64,000 nucleotides of DNA from contig CM020618.1 of the NCBI GenBank assembly GCA_009829735.1, positions 17,469,346 to 17,533,345 of the forward strand. Direction: 5' to 3'. Within the stretch, counting starts at the first letter, position 1. Each line of letters begins with the position of its first letter. The notes beneath the pieces are model-generated. The model did no database searches, had not been told where the DNA came from, and was given only the letters and a program-made list of their open reading frames with translations. Shown piece by piece: positions 32,036-43,255 of this stretch. Source of the DNA: Pyropia yezoensis (lineage: Eukaryota; Rhodophyta; Bangiophyceae; Bangiales; Bangiaceae). The position numbers were made by a program, and so were the translations under genes.

Positions 32036-33089
32036 TACTGACTGTATGAATGATGCTTCTGTCTCGCTCGTCAAGATCTAGGGACCGACGAAAGGTGTTG
32101 GACATGCAGCTGTGCTGCCCGTGGGCCCGCACGAGTCGACCATAGAGCTCTCGCTTGTGGAACATGCATTGTATGTCATAGCCTATTAATAGAATAGGCA
32201 CACGGTGTGCGGCCGTCCATGGATCTTGGTGGTCTGCGCTTTTGCGACAGAAGACAGGAACCACCGGGGGACGTCTCTGGTAGAAGAAATCTCTGGTAGG
32301 AGCAGCGCATACGTGCTATCCCACTCGGGCGAGTGCCAACGCCGTGTGAGTGCATTACAAACAGGACGCAGCGCACTGACGCTGCACACCCTATTGTAGT
32401 ACAGTAAAGAAAGACGAACGGGGCGTGTGCATCCATGAATCGTGGGCCAGCGTCGTTAGCGGGGCCTCTACGTCTGCCTCTGACAAAGAGCGACGGGTTC
32501 CCAGAGTCCATCAACGAATGCTCTGTTTGCCATCCGTCACGGGAAGGGGGGGAGCACCGCCTGCCACCTGACCAACCCACCTTCGAGGTGTGGTCTGGAA
32601 GGAGTGGCATACAGCGACTCTGAGTGGCATCATGAATAGAATGGCTCGGAGATGGACTCGCCCTCTTCCCACGCGGCTGCCGTGGGGCGTTGTCGACCTC
32701 CCCCTTGTGGCAAGGCCCATCTGTGGGGCGATGCATCATATTTGTATGTAGGATGTGTGGATTCCTGAAAAACAGCCCGCCGGGGGGTGCGATGTCAGGT
32801 TCTGGCTGCGGGCCAGGCTCGTGAAATGTAGAGGTCACCCTCTCGTGGCACCGCGGGCCATACGCGCGCATCCCTCGAAATGAGCTCCGGACATGCCTGT
32901 CTGTCCCCTCTGGCCGGTTCCGCACCATTGCGGCCTCAGGGGGCTCTCGCTCTGCGCCACGCTGAACGAGATGCCACCATCTCGTATCCCTTTCCCTCAG
33001 CCCTCCCAGCTTTCCGACCCCAGTCCTGCCCACCGCCCCACCCCCCACCCCCTGTCCCCCCGCCTTGCCTCTATTGCCTCAACTACAAT

Positions 33090-34793
33090 ATGCGCGTTCG
33101 GCCGCATCACCGGCTGCGCGCCGTCGCGACCGCCGGGGCGGCCGTCGTGGCGGCAACGGCGGCTGCCGCGGCGGCGGCCGCGCGGCCGCCCATCGCCGTC
33201 CCCGTTGACCCCTTCCCGGTTAAGCGGCTGGTCGAGCCCGTCGAAACTCTCCCGGCCGTTCACATCACCGGCGGTGCTACTGACGCGCCGGGCGACCTGG
33301 GGCCTATCGAGCGGGTCATCGATCCGGATGACCCGCTCATCCACACGGATGACCTGCCCGGAAAATACAGGATACTCGAGCAGTTGTACCCTGACCCTCA
33401 CGTCCTCGGGAAGGTCATCAACCCATCGTCCCTCTGCCCAGAGGAGCAAGAGATCCGTTACCACTACATCACGCACCTGGCGCCGAAGGTGGCACAGGCA
33501 CGGATGCTGTACAAGGGCGGTTCTCACATCCCGGATCATGATGGGTGGACGTGCCACTCGTTGGGCACCTGGATCGTGGGGTCTTCTCTAGCCGACGACA
33601 CTGTCGCTCTCGATGCGGCTGGGGTGCCGCCGTCCTTCAAGCGCAAGCTCGACCAGCACGCATCTGCGAAGGAAGTTGTTCGTGCTGTCCATGCCACAAC
33701 CATGGAGGCCCAGATTGTCTATGAAGGCGTAAAGCGCGAGTGCGCCCAGCAGAGCTACCCCGACGACACCATGTGGATATTCTTCCGAACGAATGCCGAC
33801 GGGCTCCACCTCAAGCTGCCGCCAACCGCGTCGAGGGTAGAATCCTCTTGGTACGTGATGTCCGAAGCCAGGGCGCTGGCCGTCGTCGGGGGGAACAACA
33901 CGTGCGTCATGGAGGCGGACCAGGCACCGTTGCCGACGCTTTTGCCGACGCCATCGTCTGCTCCCCCGACGCTGCCCGCGCGCGAGTCGCCAGAGCCAAG
34001 CCCGTCTGGGGAGCAGGACACGACGCCGCCGGGGAGGAAAAAAAAAGGGGCGGCTGCCGGCGCCGGTGTCAGCGTGGCGGGTATTGCCATTGGTGTGGCC
34101 GTTGGCCTATCGGCGGGCGTCCTTGTGGCGGCGGCGATCCCCTGGGCGCTCCGTGCCCGGCGGGACCGCCGCACAGACGGGACGCTAGGGTGGACAGGGG
34201 AGGACGTCGAGGGGGATGGCAGCGGCGGACGTGATGACTATGACCATGACGACGACGGCAGAGGCGACAAGGACAGTGGCGCTGAACGCGGGGGGACGTG
34301 TGATGGCGCGGGCTTGAGGTTGGGTGACGTGGCCGTTGCTGGCCCAGCCGCGGGGAAGCGGCCCGCCGGCGGGCCGCCGCTGCCGACTGCAGCCGCGCGC
34401 GCAGAGGGGGATGGCCACCTTGCCCCGCTGCGAGAGGACTCTGCAGCCGCCGCCGCAGTGGGACCGGGCGGGGCGGCGGCAACCGCTGTCGCCCCCCGCT
34501 CGCCGCCGCCGGTGCACGTTGACTCGACGGGACTGACGCTTCGCTTCGGGGGGTTGGGGAACGCCCCACCGCCCATGCCCCCCGAGCTCCTCGGCTCATG
34601 GGCAGGGGGGGGAGTGACCGCCCCACCACCACCACAGACCGCTGACGGCGAGCGCTGTGGTGGCGCCGCGGCGGGTGCTCCCGGCCCCGTCTTTGCTGCT
34701 GCCGTGCTTCCGCTAGGGGGGGTTGTCGCCCAGCTGATGGCGCCGCCAAGTTTTTCCGACGACGTCAACGTCGATGCCTTGTTTGACACGTAA
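33090..34793 (+). CDS. Type I single-pass membrane protein with SFSD-VDALF tail (large-ectodomain paralogue)
   Basis: This 567-codon single-exon frame starts at ATG 33090 (MRVRPHHR), chosen because the two paralogues also start M-x-x-R-x-H-x-R. An Ala-rich signal peptide (about residues 10-32) is followed by an ectodomain of ~280 residues with four cysteines (in SSLCPEE, GWTCHSLG, KRECAQQ and NNTCVME), then a Pro/Ser linker. A transmembrane helix (about 322-352, VAGIAIGVAVGLSAGVLVAAA) is followed by a basic stop-transfer ALRARRDRR. The cytoplasmic tail is Gly/Ala/Pro-rich and ends SFSDDVNVDALFDT. The same tail motif closes the proteins at 52452-54224 and 57066-58307. I recognise no ectodomain family. 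A cell-surface receptor or wall-associated protein is a guess. Confidence 0.8.
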   Translation: MRVRPHHRLRAVATAGAAVVAATAAAAAAAARPPIAVPVDPFPVKRLVEPVETLPAVHITGGATDAPGDLGPIERVIDPDDPLIHTDDLPGKYRILEQLYPDPHVLGKVINPSSLCPEEQEIRYHYITHLAPKVAQARMLYKGGSHIPDHDGWTCHSLGTWIVGSSLADDTVALDAAGVPPSFKRKLDQHASAKEVVRAVHATTMEAQIVYEGVKRECAQQSYPDDTMWIFFRTNADGLHLKLPPTASRVESSWYVMSEARALAVVGGNNTCVMEADQAPLPTLLPTPSSAPPTLPARESPEPSPSGEQDTTPPGRKKKGAAAGAGVSVAGIAIGVAVGLSAGVLVAAAIPWALRARRDRRTDGTLGWTGEDVEGDGSGGRDDYDHDDDGRGDKDSGAERGGTCDGAGLRLGDVAVAGPAAGKRPAGGPPLPTAAARAEGDGHLAPLREDSAAAAAVGPGGAAATAVAPRSPPPVHVDSTGLTLRFGGLGNAPPPMPPELLGSWAGGGVTAPPPPQTADGERCGGAAAGAPGPVFAAAVLPLGGVVAQLMAPPSFSDDVNVDALFDT

Positions 34794-34876
34794 GGCGGGC
34801 GGGAGGTGGGTGGGGAACGTGCTGGGCCGCGCTCCTGGGCGCTGACCCGGAGGAAGGGGGTGGTGTGGGAGGGGTG

Positions 34877-35999
34877 GGTAAGGTGAGAGGGCAGCGACGA
34901 TGCTGCCACGGACTCATTTGGCTGCTGCCGCCATGCAGAGCGCCTGCTGCAGCTCCGCCAAAAAAAGTCCCAGCTGGGCGTGTGCACTGTGCCGGGGATG
35001 CCGCGCCGGCCGTCCACCCGCCGCCGTACAGCATGTGTGGGTGCGCCAGGCTCCACGCGAGGGCGCCCAGCCCCGGGGGCTCCGACCGGCGCGGCCCGCC
35101 CGACGAGGCGCCCCCCCGTCCCTCGACGCGGCGGCGGCGGCGGCGACTTCGCCCCCCCAGCACCCCCGCCACCCCCCTCGCAGTGAGGTCCACGAGCGCC
35201 AGCTGCCCCGCCCCCCCCCACCACCGCCGGCGACGGCCACCAGGTGTGGCCGCCCCCCCGGGGCGGCCAAAAAGGCCGCCGCCTGCCCCGGCGGCGGCGT
35301 TGCCACCGCCGCGGCGGGGAGGAGCGTCGCGGTATCCCCCGCCTTGAGCACCCCCGCGCCGTCGAGGGTGATAAACAGCCCCGCGTCGGAGGGGGTACCA
35401 GCTGACGGCAGTCACGCCGACGGGCGCGTCGGGGGTGGGCGCCTCGACGGTGGCGGCGGAGGGCACCGCCGCGTGACGCAGCGCCGTGCCGGGCGTGTAG
35501 TGGCGGGAAGGGGAGGCGGGCCGGCGGGCGCGGCCGCCGGCGCGACGTGGCCACCGGGGGGGGGGGGGGGGGCGCCGAGGACCGACGCGGGCGCCACCAG
35601 CCGCGGCGGCGAGAGGCTCAAGTTGGTCGTCACCCCCATCGGCGGATGCGATGGGTGGCCCTCCCCCAGCGTCGCGCCGCCGCCGCCGCCGCCGCCAACG
35701 GCACCCCCCCAGCTCCCTCCGACAGGCGACGCCGCGGCCGCGGGCGGCGCGGCCAGTTCATAGACGGCAAGCTTTCCGTCGAGGGAGGAGGAGAGGAGGT
35801 AGCGCCCCCTCCCCCCCCCCGCGGTGGGGTGCCGGGCCACCGCCGTGATGGACGCGTCGTGGGCGGCGGCGACGCGGGTGGTTGCCGTCGGCGTCACCTC
35901 CGCGGCGCGGAGGGAAAGGAGGGTGCGGGTGGGGGGGCGGGGCGGGTGGGGGGCTGGGGGGGGGTAGCCCCGCTCCCGCCGGTAGAGGGCGGCGAGCAT
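34877..35999 (-). pseudogene. ERCC8/CSA-like WD40 gene, truncated and frameshifted
   Basis: It starts MLAALYRRERG at 35999 (minus), resembling the N-terminus of Cockayne syndrome A protein, the WD40 substrate receptor of the CUL4-DDB1 ligase in transcription-coupled repair. A first WD blade (HDASITAVARHP, then RYLLSSSLDGKLAVYEL) is clear. After a G-run at 35558-35572 the frame changes. GVTAVSWYPLRRG and then GLFITLDGAGVLKAGD follow in two frames, and QLALVDLTARGVAGVL with ALAWSLAHPHMLYGGG in another. At least three frameshifts are needed, each near a G/C run, and blades 4-7 are not found before the convergent gene at 34793. Either this is a decayed fragment, or an intact gene has been damaged by assembly errors and continues through an unseen intron. 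Confidence 0.55.
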
Positions 36000-37749
36000 G
36001 GCCCGAGTGGAAGGGCGATGGCCACCCCGTGTGGTTTTCCCGCGCTATGTGGTTGTCTTAGAAAATATATTGCAGTACCCCAAATTTTGTCTCATGGCGA
36101 CAATAACAACAACAGTGCTACAACAGGCCAATGGCATGCCTCATATGGCGCACCACTGGCCAATGAATGCTCCGCGTTAGGGTGGAAACAGTGCGATCTG
36201 AGACTTTCTCGGGATTTCTGCCCACATCGAAGAGGGAACAGGCATCACAGGAACCAGCTGCGACCTCTCTCAGTGCTCTTGAGTGGATCGGGCCGAGATA
36301 GAGGGAAATCCGCCGAGATCGTGAGATAAAACAACAGCTATCTGACCAACCAGCGTTCGGTATCAGATCCGCAGCGACTGCAGCCAATCATCGCCTGATC
36401 AATAGGAAAGTCCCACTGCACGCTATTGGTCCGCTGCGAGCTCCCAGCACGCGGCTGGCTCATGGCCTTATTGGTCTGCTGTGATCTATTAGCCAAGCTT
36501 CTTGACGGGCTTGTTGTGCTTGTTTTCGCGCTCGAGCGATTTGATTGGTTCACGTTCTTACGGTCTCCAAAGGTTTGAAGCGCCCGGCCCCACGCTGGAC
36601 CGGTCCGCTCCGTTCTCAGTACAAACATATTTCATCATGGCCGACTACCCCATTTGCAGTGAAGTAGGCGTACTCGTGTAGAGCGGTCGTGGTCAGTCGG
36701 CAATCGAATGATCCCCATCTCACTCTGCTTCATACAGACGGACACAATTTGAGGTACGATGGGTATCACCAATCTCCCACCAACTACTCCGTGCGTGTGC
36801 CGGTGGGTGCGTGCCACTGCGTCGCCATGGAACCGCATTGCACCCATCCCCACGGGCCCCCCCTCCCCACGGATGCCCAGTGGCCCTCACGCGGGTCGCG
36901 GGCCGCGTCTTCCCCCCTGCCGAGCCACTGCACTCGCCGGGTCACCCCCCACCCTGCCAGCTGCAGCCGCGCCACCCCTGGGCAGCAGTAGACACGGACA
37001 GCGCCTCCACCTCCGCCATCACCACCAGCGCCAGCGTAGGCGGGAGACGCCCTGCCTTCCGGCTGTGCATCGCCCCGCCTGCTGCGGCGCGCGGCATCCC
37101 CCCTCGTTGACGAGCTGGCCTGCTCGCCGCTGGTCACCACTGGCCCGCCACCCCCCCCGTGCTGACCGGGCCCCTGCCTGTCCCCGTGCGGCCTCTCCCC
37201 CCCGCCGGCGACCGTGTGATCGCCTGGGCGCCCCGCGATCGGCGCCGCCACCCCCACCTGCGCGGCAGCCTTGTCGCCCCTCCCCGCCCCACCGCCGGCG
37301 GGATGGGGACACCCCCAGTGGCGGCGCCGCGCGGGCGGGTCCCCCCGCGCCCCTTGCCCCGCGCTGCGGCGACTGCGGCGCCGTCGACGGCCGCGGCGGC
37401 GGCGGCGGCTGTTGGGGCGGCGGCGTTCGCGCCCGCCCCCCCATTGGGCGGCTGCCCCGGCAGCGGCGCGGTCGCCCTCCCCCACCGGGGGTGGCCGCCG
37501 GGGGTGTGCCGGCACGCTGGCGCGCCGGCACGGCCGGCCGGCATCGCGCCGGCGGCGCGCCGGCGACCGGCGTCGGCCGCCACTGCCACCCGCTCCCGTG
37601 TCGGGCCGGCCGTCGCGCTGCGCGGCAGCTGGGCCGGCGGCGGCGCCACGCCCGTTGGGGCCTGCGCGTGGGCGCCCGCGGGGTCGGGCGCAGCTGGCGC
37701 GTTGCGTGCCCCCCCCCCCCGGCGGGGGTCTTCCGGCGGCGGTGCGGCG
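36000..37749. other. Region upstream of the phosphate transporter
   Basis: It contains a second copy of the 9121-type repeat (36085-36475), a moderate-GC stretch to about 36800, then very GC-rich sequence with inverted GGCGCGCC-type motifs near 37512-37570. A plus-strand Pro/Ala/Arg-rich frame joins the transporter frame from 37159. It could encode an N-terminal extension, but it lacks conserved features. Confidence 0.5.
36085..36475. repeat. Second copy of the 9121-9544 repeat, right end missing
   Basis: This is homologous to 9121-9510 in the same orientation, beginning at the same TTTTGTCTCATGG terminus. Similarity stops at GGCTCATGGCCTTATTG, and no inverted right terminus follows. Confidence 0.8.
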
Positions 37750-40048
37750 ATGGCGCCGACCATGGCGCTCGTCACGCCGACGGTGCTGTTGGCGATTGGC
37801 GGTGCGGTGGCCTTCTTCCTCTCCGCCGCGCTTGGTGCGAATGACGTGGCCAACAGCCTTGGCACCAGCGTCGGCACGGGGGCGGTCAAGGTGTCCCAGG
37901 CGCTGCTGATTGGGGCGGTGATGGAGTTTTCGGGGGCCGTCCTCTTCGGTTCCACCGTGACACAGACCGTCTCGGCGGGGGTGGTGAGCGTCAGTGCGGC
38001 GACGCTGGCCAACCCGGTCGGCTATATGGTCGGAATGCTCAGCGTGCTCGTCGGGTGTACGCTGTGGATGGCGACGGCGACCAAGCTGGGGCTCCCCGTC
38101 AGCTCTACGCACGCAGTGGTACGTTTTGTGTGGGCGGTAGCGTTGCGTGGGCGGCGGCAGGAGGGGATGATGGTGTAGAAGATGTCCTTCCTGGGGCGAT
38201 TGGGGAGCTGGGGGGGTGGCATGAGATAGTTTTGGCGAGGTCGTACCGTCTGTGGCCTCCTCGTGGAGATTGGCGTGTTGGGTGCGCGCCGTGGGGAGGG
38301 GTCGGACCGTGCAGCGGGCATGACGTCTGCCTGTGGGAGGGGGAGCGTCGGGGGGAAGGCTTTGGCTTGTGCCGAGTCTCCCCACGCGGCTGCGTCCCGC
38401 TCTGGGGGACCCATTGGCGGACCAAGCGCCCGCTCTTGCGGCAGCAAGCCGCCTGTGTGCACTTCCTCGTGGCATCGCTTGACGGCGGCGCCTTGGCATC
38501 GCTCCGCATCACGATCCCCCCTCGTCTCTGGGAACCACGTCCCAACTGGCGCTAGGTGGCTCGCGTGGCGTGCACACGACTTACACGTCCGTGGGTGTCA
38601 CATCTTGTCTTGGCTGGGCGCTTTCTGGCTATTTGGCCTGGTTCGTTTCGCTCCCGATGTGTTTCCGTATGGGTGAGGGAGTGCAGGTTGGCTCCCTCGT
38701 CGGTATCGGTCTGGTCTCAGGCTGGGGTGTCAACGTGTCGGCGGTGACCAACATTGTGGCCTCATGGTTCCTGTCCCCATTCATTGGTGGCGCCGTGGCT
38801 GTCACCCTCTACGCGATTATCCGGCGTTACATCTTGAAAGCACCGCGCCCCGCCAAAGCCATTCGCCACTTTCTCCCGCTGTTGTCTGGCTTTGCTTCGT
38901 TTGTGCTGTCCTTGTTCATCCTCTTCAAGGGCGCTCCCTTCGCGGCCATCCCCAAGGGCAACCTGTTGGCAGTGGCCGCTGCCATCTCGGCGTTCGTGTC
39001 GGGCATCGCCCTGGCGCTCTCCACAGCCATCCACTCGCGGACGTACATCAAGGCTGAGCTGGGGGTGCCCGACGACGCGGAGACTCCTGACGAGATGATC
39101 GTGCGCGAACAGGGCGACGTGGAGCGGATCTTCAAGGTGCTCCAGGTGGTCACCGCCTGCCTGCTGGCCTTTTCGCACGGCAGCAACGATGTGAGCAACG
39201 CCATTGGACCGTTTGCCGCTATGTACTCCATGTGGGCAAACGGGGGCGTCGGCGCGACGGTGGCCATTCCGCTGTGGGTGCTGGTGCTTGGCGGAATTGG
39301 CATTTCGACGGGGCTGGCTGTGTGGGGTCGGCCAGTGATGGAGACGGTTGGCAAGAAGATCACCAGCCTGGTGCCGACCAAGGGCTTTGCGGTGGAGCTC
39401 AGCACCGCCCTCACCGTGTTGATCGCTTCGGAGTTTGGGTTGCCCGTGTCGACCACGCAGGTGCTGGTCGGCTGCATCGTCGCCATTGGGCTGTCGTCTG
39501 GTGACAAGGATGCGGTCAACGGAGGTGGTACGTGCTGGCGGTTGTGCCTCGCAGCTGCAGGGGTTTCGAGCCGGCCTGCTGTGAGCGGCCCAGCAGTGCT
39601 CTCTATGCGGCATGCTGCACCTCCCGGATGAGCTCGTTACGTGCGCAATGGCAGGTGGCTGTCTCGCTCCGCGAACGCACTTTGCTGAGCTCTCCCCGCG
39701 CTCTGTTTTGCTTACTGACTGCTCACTGTGCTATGGATTTCTTTGGCTTTTTTTTTTGTGGATGAACCCGTCTGCGTGTCACTGTGACTGGTCTCTCTGC
39801 TTTTTCCACCTGCCCGCGGCGTGCTCGTCATCCTTCTTCACGCCGACCTCCACTCCTGCTGCTTTGCGCTGCTCCCGCCTTTGCGACCCTTGGCAGTGTT
39901 GAAGAACATTGCCCTCAGCTGGGGTGTGACGCTGCCCGTCTCGGCTGCCATCTCGGTGGCCTTCTACCTTCTCTGTCAGCCGTTGCTGCCGCCGGTGGTG
40001 GTGGCGACAGTTGCGTCGCGGCTGGCCGCCGTCCGACTGGTGGGATGA
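37750..40048 (+). CDS. Pho4-family inorganic phosphate transporter, three exons
   Basis: The exons are 37750-38118, 38687-39527 and 39897-40048, giving 453 residues. Both introns have GT-AG ends (GTACGT donors; GTGCAG and TTGGCAG acceptors) and join in phase. The first joins STHAV to VGSLVGIG, the second N-G-G to V-LKNIALSWG. The protein has the two inverted signature repeats of the PiT/Pho4 family, LGANDVANSLGTSVGTGAV and SHGSNDVSNAIGPF, each followed by LPVSSTHA or LPVSTTQV, with about ten hydrophobic segments and a short central loop. It should import phosphate with Na+ or H+ at the plasma membrane or the plastid inner envelope. ATG 37750 gives a typical N-terminus. The frame stays open upstream to 37159, so a plastid-targeting extension cannot be excluded. 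Confidence 0.9.
38119..38686 (+). other. Intron 1 of the phosphate transporter
   Basis: This 568-bp GT-AG intron has the donor GTACGTTTTG directly after the STHAV codons. The acceptor GAGTGCAG lies before GTTGGCTCC. Removing it restores the conserved family sequence. It is one of the few clear introns in the window. Confidence 0.85.
39528..39896 (+). other. Intron 2 of the phosphate transporter
   Basis: This 369-bp phase-1 intron has donor GTACGTGCTG and acceptor CCTTGGCAG, with a T-rich tract in the middle. Confidence 0.85.
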
Positions 40049-41548
40049 GCGGGCAAGGAGCGGCAGGGGTCGTCACGCCCCATCTGCTGCTTCCCTGTTT
40101 GTCGGGCGTGACGCTTCGGCCAGGATTCGAACGCTCTCTTTCTTCGTCTTAAGTGTGTGCGGCCTGGAGACCACCCACCCCGGCCGGCCGCGCCCGGTCG
40201 CAGCGCGGAAGAAGGTGAGCGCATCCATCGCCCTGTCCGTCTTTTGTCTTCTCGGCGTCGTGATCCGTTTTCTTCTTCTTTTTCTTTTCCTTCCCTTGGC
40301 TTCTCTCGGCGGGATATCCCTCTCCTCCCTATTTTTACTTTTCTTTCTTTCCGTCTCTCTGGCCAATACCGCCGCGTCAGCCGGCGGGCGAATGCGCGGA
40401 GTGGGCCGCCAGGAGCACGGCCGCCACCTCGACGCGGCCGCATCGCATGGCAGTGTCCCGACCGAAGCAGAGTCCATCGTCCGTGGCACCGACTCCCACC
40501 AGCGCCGCCAACACCTCGGTCATACTACGGTTCGCGGCCGACCATAAGGGAATCCACCGGTACACGTTGACTCGGTTGACCGCGGCGGGCTACCAAGAGC
40601 GCCGCCACCACCTCGGCGGCGCACTGTTTGGCCGTCTCGAAGGCACGGCTGTGCATCGCCCTGCAAATCCTCCGGGGGGTCGACCGAAATCACTGCCGGT
40701 GTCGGCGCTCGGCCCGTGTTTTGGCGTATTTTCTGCGCGGCATTTTCTGACAGGGGGGGCCTTGAAAATAATGTACTTCATCTCGAGATATGTATCTCAG
40801 CGGACTTTACGAGGCTGGGGAGAATGGGCTGGCACGTGATGCACAAGCGGGCCGCAGGACAGCACGACCGTTTGGGCCACCCTCGGCACCTGCTCCAGAG
40901 CTCCTCCTGCGAGGGCGGCGCTCGCCCTCGTCCTTCGCCCTCGCAGCCTTCATATTTGCTTGCGCATGCACCGGTCAGGCCTCGGCTGCCCTCTTCTACC
41001 AGTGCTGTAGCTCACCCTCCGCTGACGCTCTCTCCTCGTTGAGACCTCTTCAAGTGCGCCAGCTGACCTCCTGGGCGTCCCTCTGCCGCGGGGCCACCCC
41101 CCACGCGTACGCGGTGCCAGCCACCTCGCGGGGCTTGCTGTGGTGGTGCTACTACCTCCTGCTGCCAGCTGCTGCAGCCACACCCACGCTGCTGCGGCTG
41201 CCGCCCTTTCGTCTTGTGTCGCAGCTGCCGCTCCGACCACCGTGCCGCGGCTGCTTCATTACCCACCGTGCCGCAGCTGCCGTCTCACCCACACCCTGCC
41301 GTGGCTGCGGACTCGTTTGCTTCGCCCCCGCAAGCCACTGCCCCACCTCGCGCCACTCTAAATGCTCCTGGCCTCCTTCGCGCGTCAAACGCAGTCGCTT
41401 TCCCCCCGTCGACGGCGTTGGCTCTTATCCATCCCTCTCTCCTCTGGACAACCCGTAGACTGCGTCCTTGTCCCGCCGCCGCATCTTCGCCCCGGGACAT
41501 CCCCTACACCACTTTTCCGACACTCTCTCTCCCCCCTACTTTTCCTCT
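40049..41548. other. Intergenic region with ankyrin remnant
   Basis: The 1.5 kb holds the ankyrin-like remnant at 40370-40680, a pyrimidine-rich tract at 40225-40365, and a pyrimidine-rich leader before the gene at 41549. Nothing else is recognised. Confidence 0.5.
40370..40680 (-). pseudogene. Ankyrin-repeat gene remnant
   Basis: Two minus-strand frames show ankyrin-like helices. One has ETAKQCAAEVVAALLVARRG. The other has PLWSAANRSMTEVLAALVGVGAT, then DTAMRCGRVEVAAVLLAAH. A frameshift lies between them and no start or full repeat array is present. Repeat spacing of about 33 residues fits the family, but the piece is short. Confidence 0.4.
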
Positions 41549-41627
41549 ATGGCCCACCGCCCCCGCCGCCGGGCTGCGGGCGTCGTTGCCCTGGCAGCGG
41601 CAGCGGGAGCGGTGGCTTCGGCGACGA

Positions 41628-41659
<32 letters not shown>

Positions 41660-43069
41660 GCTGCCGCCGCCACCACCGTCGCCGCGGCCACTGCCACCCC
41701 CTTGCACTTGGCGGCGGCAGGGGCGGCCACCCCCGCCGGGGGCAGCAGTGAAGGGGCGCTTGTGGTGGCCCCCCCCCCTCCGCCCCCCTCCGCGGCCGCG
41801 CGGGCGGCGCAGCGCCGCCATGCGGCGGCCGTCGTGGGCGACGCCGCCGGGGAGCGGGCGGCCGCGGCGGCCGACGTGCTGGCCGAGGGGGAGGGCGGGG
41901 ACGCGAGAGGGGAGGTGCCCCGCCGCCGCCCGCCGCGCCACGCGATATCGTCGGCGCTGACCGGGGGGGGCGACGACACAACGGCAGTGGCTGTGCGGGG
42001 CGGGGCCGGGGGGGCGGGAAGGGGCGGTGCGGCCGCAGCGGCTGCCTCAGACACTAGCTTGGGCGACGGCGGTCTGCCCTCCTGGCGGTCCGTGGCGGAC
42101 GAGTGGAACTCCACCGAAGGGGGAAGGGCGGGCGGCGGTGGCGGGGACAGGGGCGGCTGGGACTCCCCCTCCGTCGGGGCGCCCTCCCCACCAACCATGT
42201 CGGGAGTCCTCAGCGGCGGGGCGGCACCCCCCCCCCCGTCCCCCGGGGCGGCGGCGGAGGAGCCCCCCGCCGATGCGATTGGTGACGCCCTTGCGGCGCT
42301 CACCCACCGGGGCGCCCACGCACGGCGCACGCGGCTGGCGGCCCTATCCCTCCTCTCTGCCCTCTGCGCGTCGGCTGACGATGCCGACGCGGTCGCCCGC
42401 CGCGGGGGCGTCACGTCCGCCGCCTCCACCCTCCGCATCGCGTCGCACCGGCGCGGCGGCCGGGGGTGGCAGGGAGAGGGCGGCGGCGCCGAGGCCGCCG
42501 CCGCCGCCCGCACCGTGGCAGACTGTGTGGCCAACACGGTGCCGGCGGCGGCCGAGGCGGCCACCGCGGGCGGGGCCGTGCCGGCACTGCTGCGGCTGCT
42601 GGTGCCGCCGCAGGTGCGACGGGGAGTCACGGGGGAGATGGGGGGGGGTGCTCCGAGGGGGGCGGGCGGCCTCCCCGTCCCCATGGGAGTGCCCGCCTCG
42701 GCCGGTGGGGGGCCTGTGGGGTCCTGTGGTAGCGTGCGCCCTGGCGGCTCCCCCCCCCCGGGGACGTGCCCCCCCCCCCGGCGGGGCGCCGACGCGGCAC
42801 TCCCCCCCAATGACGCAGTCGTGCGGGAGCGGGCGCTGTTGGCGCTCCTCGCGCTGGCGCCGTGCGCGTCTGCGCGACAGGAGCTGGCCCGCCGTCGGGC
42901 GCTCGCGCTGGACGGCATTGCTGCGAGCGTTCTCGCTGTGGACCAAGCAACTGGGGGGGGGGCGCGGGAAGTCCGCCGCGCACTGGTGCTGATGGAGGCC
43001 CTCGTCCGGTACGACCCGGTGGTATGGGTGGGCTCCCCGCCGCCGTCGCGGCCGACGTCGTCGTCGTCG

Positions 43070-43101
<32 letters not shown>

Positions 43102-43255
43102 GACACCGTCGGAGGCGGGGGCTGCGGAGGAGGGGACTGCCGGTTTGGCCTCCATCACTCGCGTTCGGGAGGGCGTCGTCCGGGCAATGGGCCATGCTGA
43201 CAGGGACGTGCGGGAGGCGGCGGCGGCTGCGCTGCTGGCCATTGATGGGGTTTAA
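41549..43255 (+). CDS. Armadillo-type protein with signal peptide, Fes1/SIL1-like
   Basis: This 568-codon frame starts at ATG 41549 (MAHRPRRRAAGVVALAAAAG), which looks like a signal sequence. A long low-complexity Ala/Gly/Pro region follows. Helical repeat blocks then resemble the armadillo core of Hsp70 nucleotide-exchange factors: ARRTRLAALSLLSALCASADDADAVARRGGV, TVADCVANTVPAAAEAATAGGAVPALLRLL, RERALLALLALAPCASARQEL, and REVRRALVLMEALVRYDP. A secreted version would suit SIL1, the BiP exchange factor of the endoplasmic reticulum. A Ser run encoded by TCG/TCA repeats lies at about 43057-43103. The fold assignment is moderately sure. The specific SIL1 role is an inference, and any other armadillo protein is possible. 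Confidence 0.5.

Larger units (their letters stand above)
30150..33089. other. Intergenic region with tandem repeats and small inverted-repeat elements
   Basis: No gene is recognised. The region holds a two-copy tandem repeat at 30494-30697, a recurring CGCCTGGCTACGGTCTT motif near 30730-30915, and the TA-flanked elements at 31545-31784 and 31838-32035. GC is lower than in the genes to the right. A 290-codon minus-strand frame at 32176-33048 has no coding-like features that I recognise. Confidence 0.6.

Noticed and set aside
32176..33048. 290-codon minus-strand open frame
   Set aside because: No domain, no hydrophobic pattern, and it overlaps the small-element-rich intergenic DNA and the leader of the gene at 33090.
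36784..38499. 571-codon minus-strand open frame
   Set aside because: It lies antisense over exon 1 and intron 1 of the phosphate transporter. Its His/Arg/Pro composition is the shadow of the real frame in GC-rich DNA.
40100..40185. tRNA-Leu(UAA)-like sequence on the minus strand (GTTCGAATCC box and CTTAAGA loop)
   Set aside because: The T stem and anticodon stem do not pair and no acceptor stem closes, so it is at best a chance or decayed match.
41536..43242. 568-codon minus-strand open frame
   Set aside because: It is the exact shadow of the armadillo-type gene, and its Ala/Ser/Pro composition is explained by the opposite strand.
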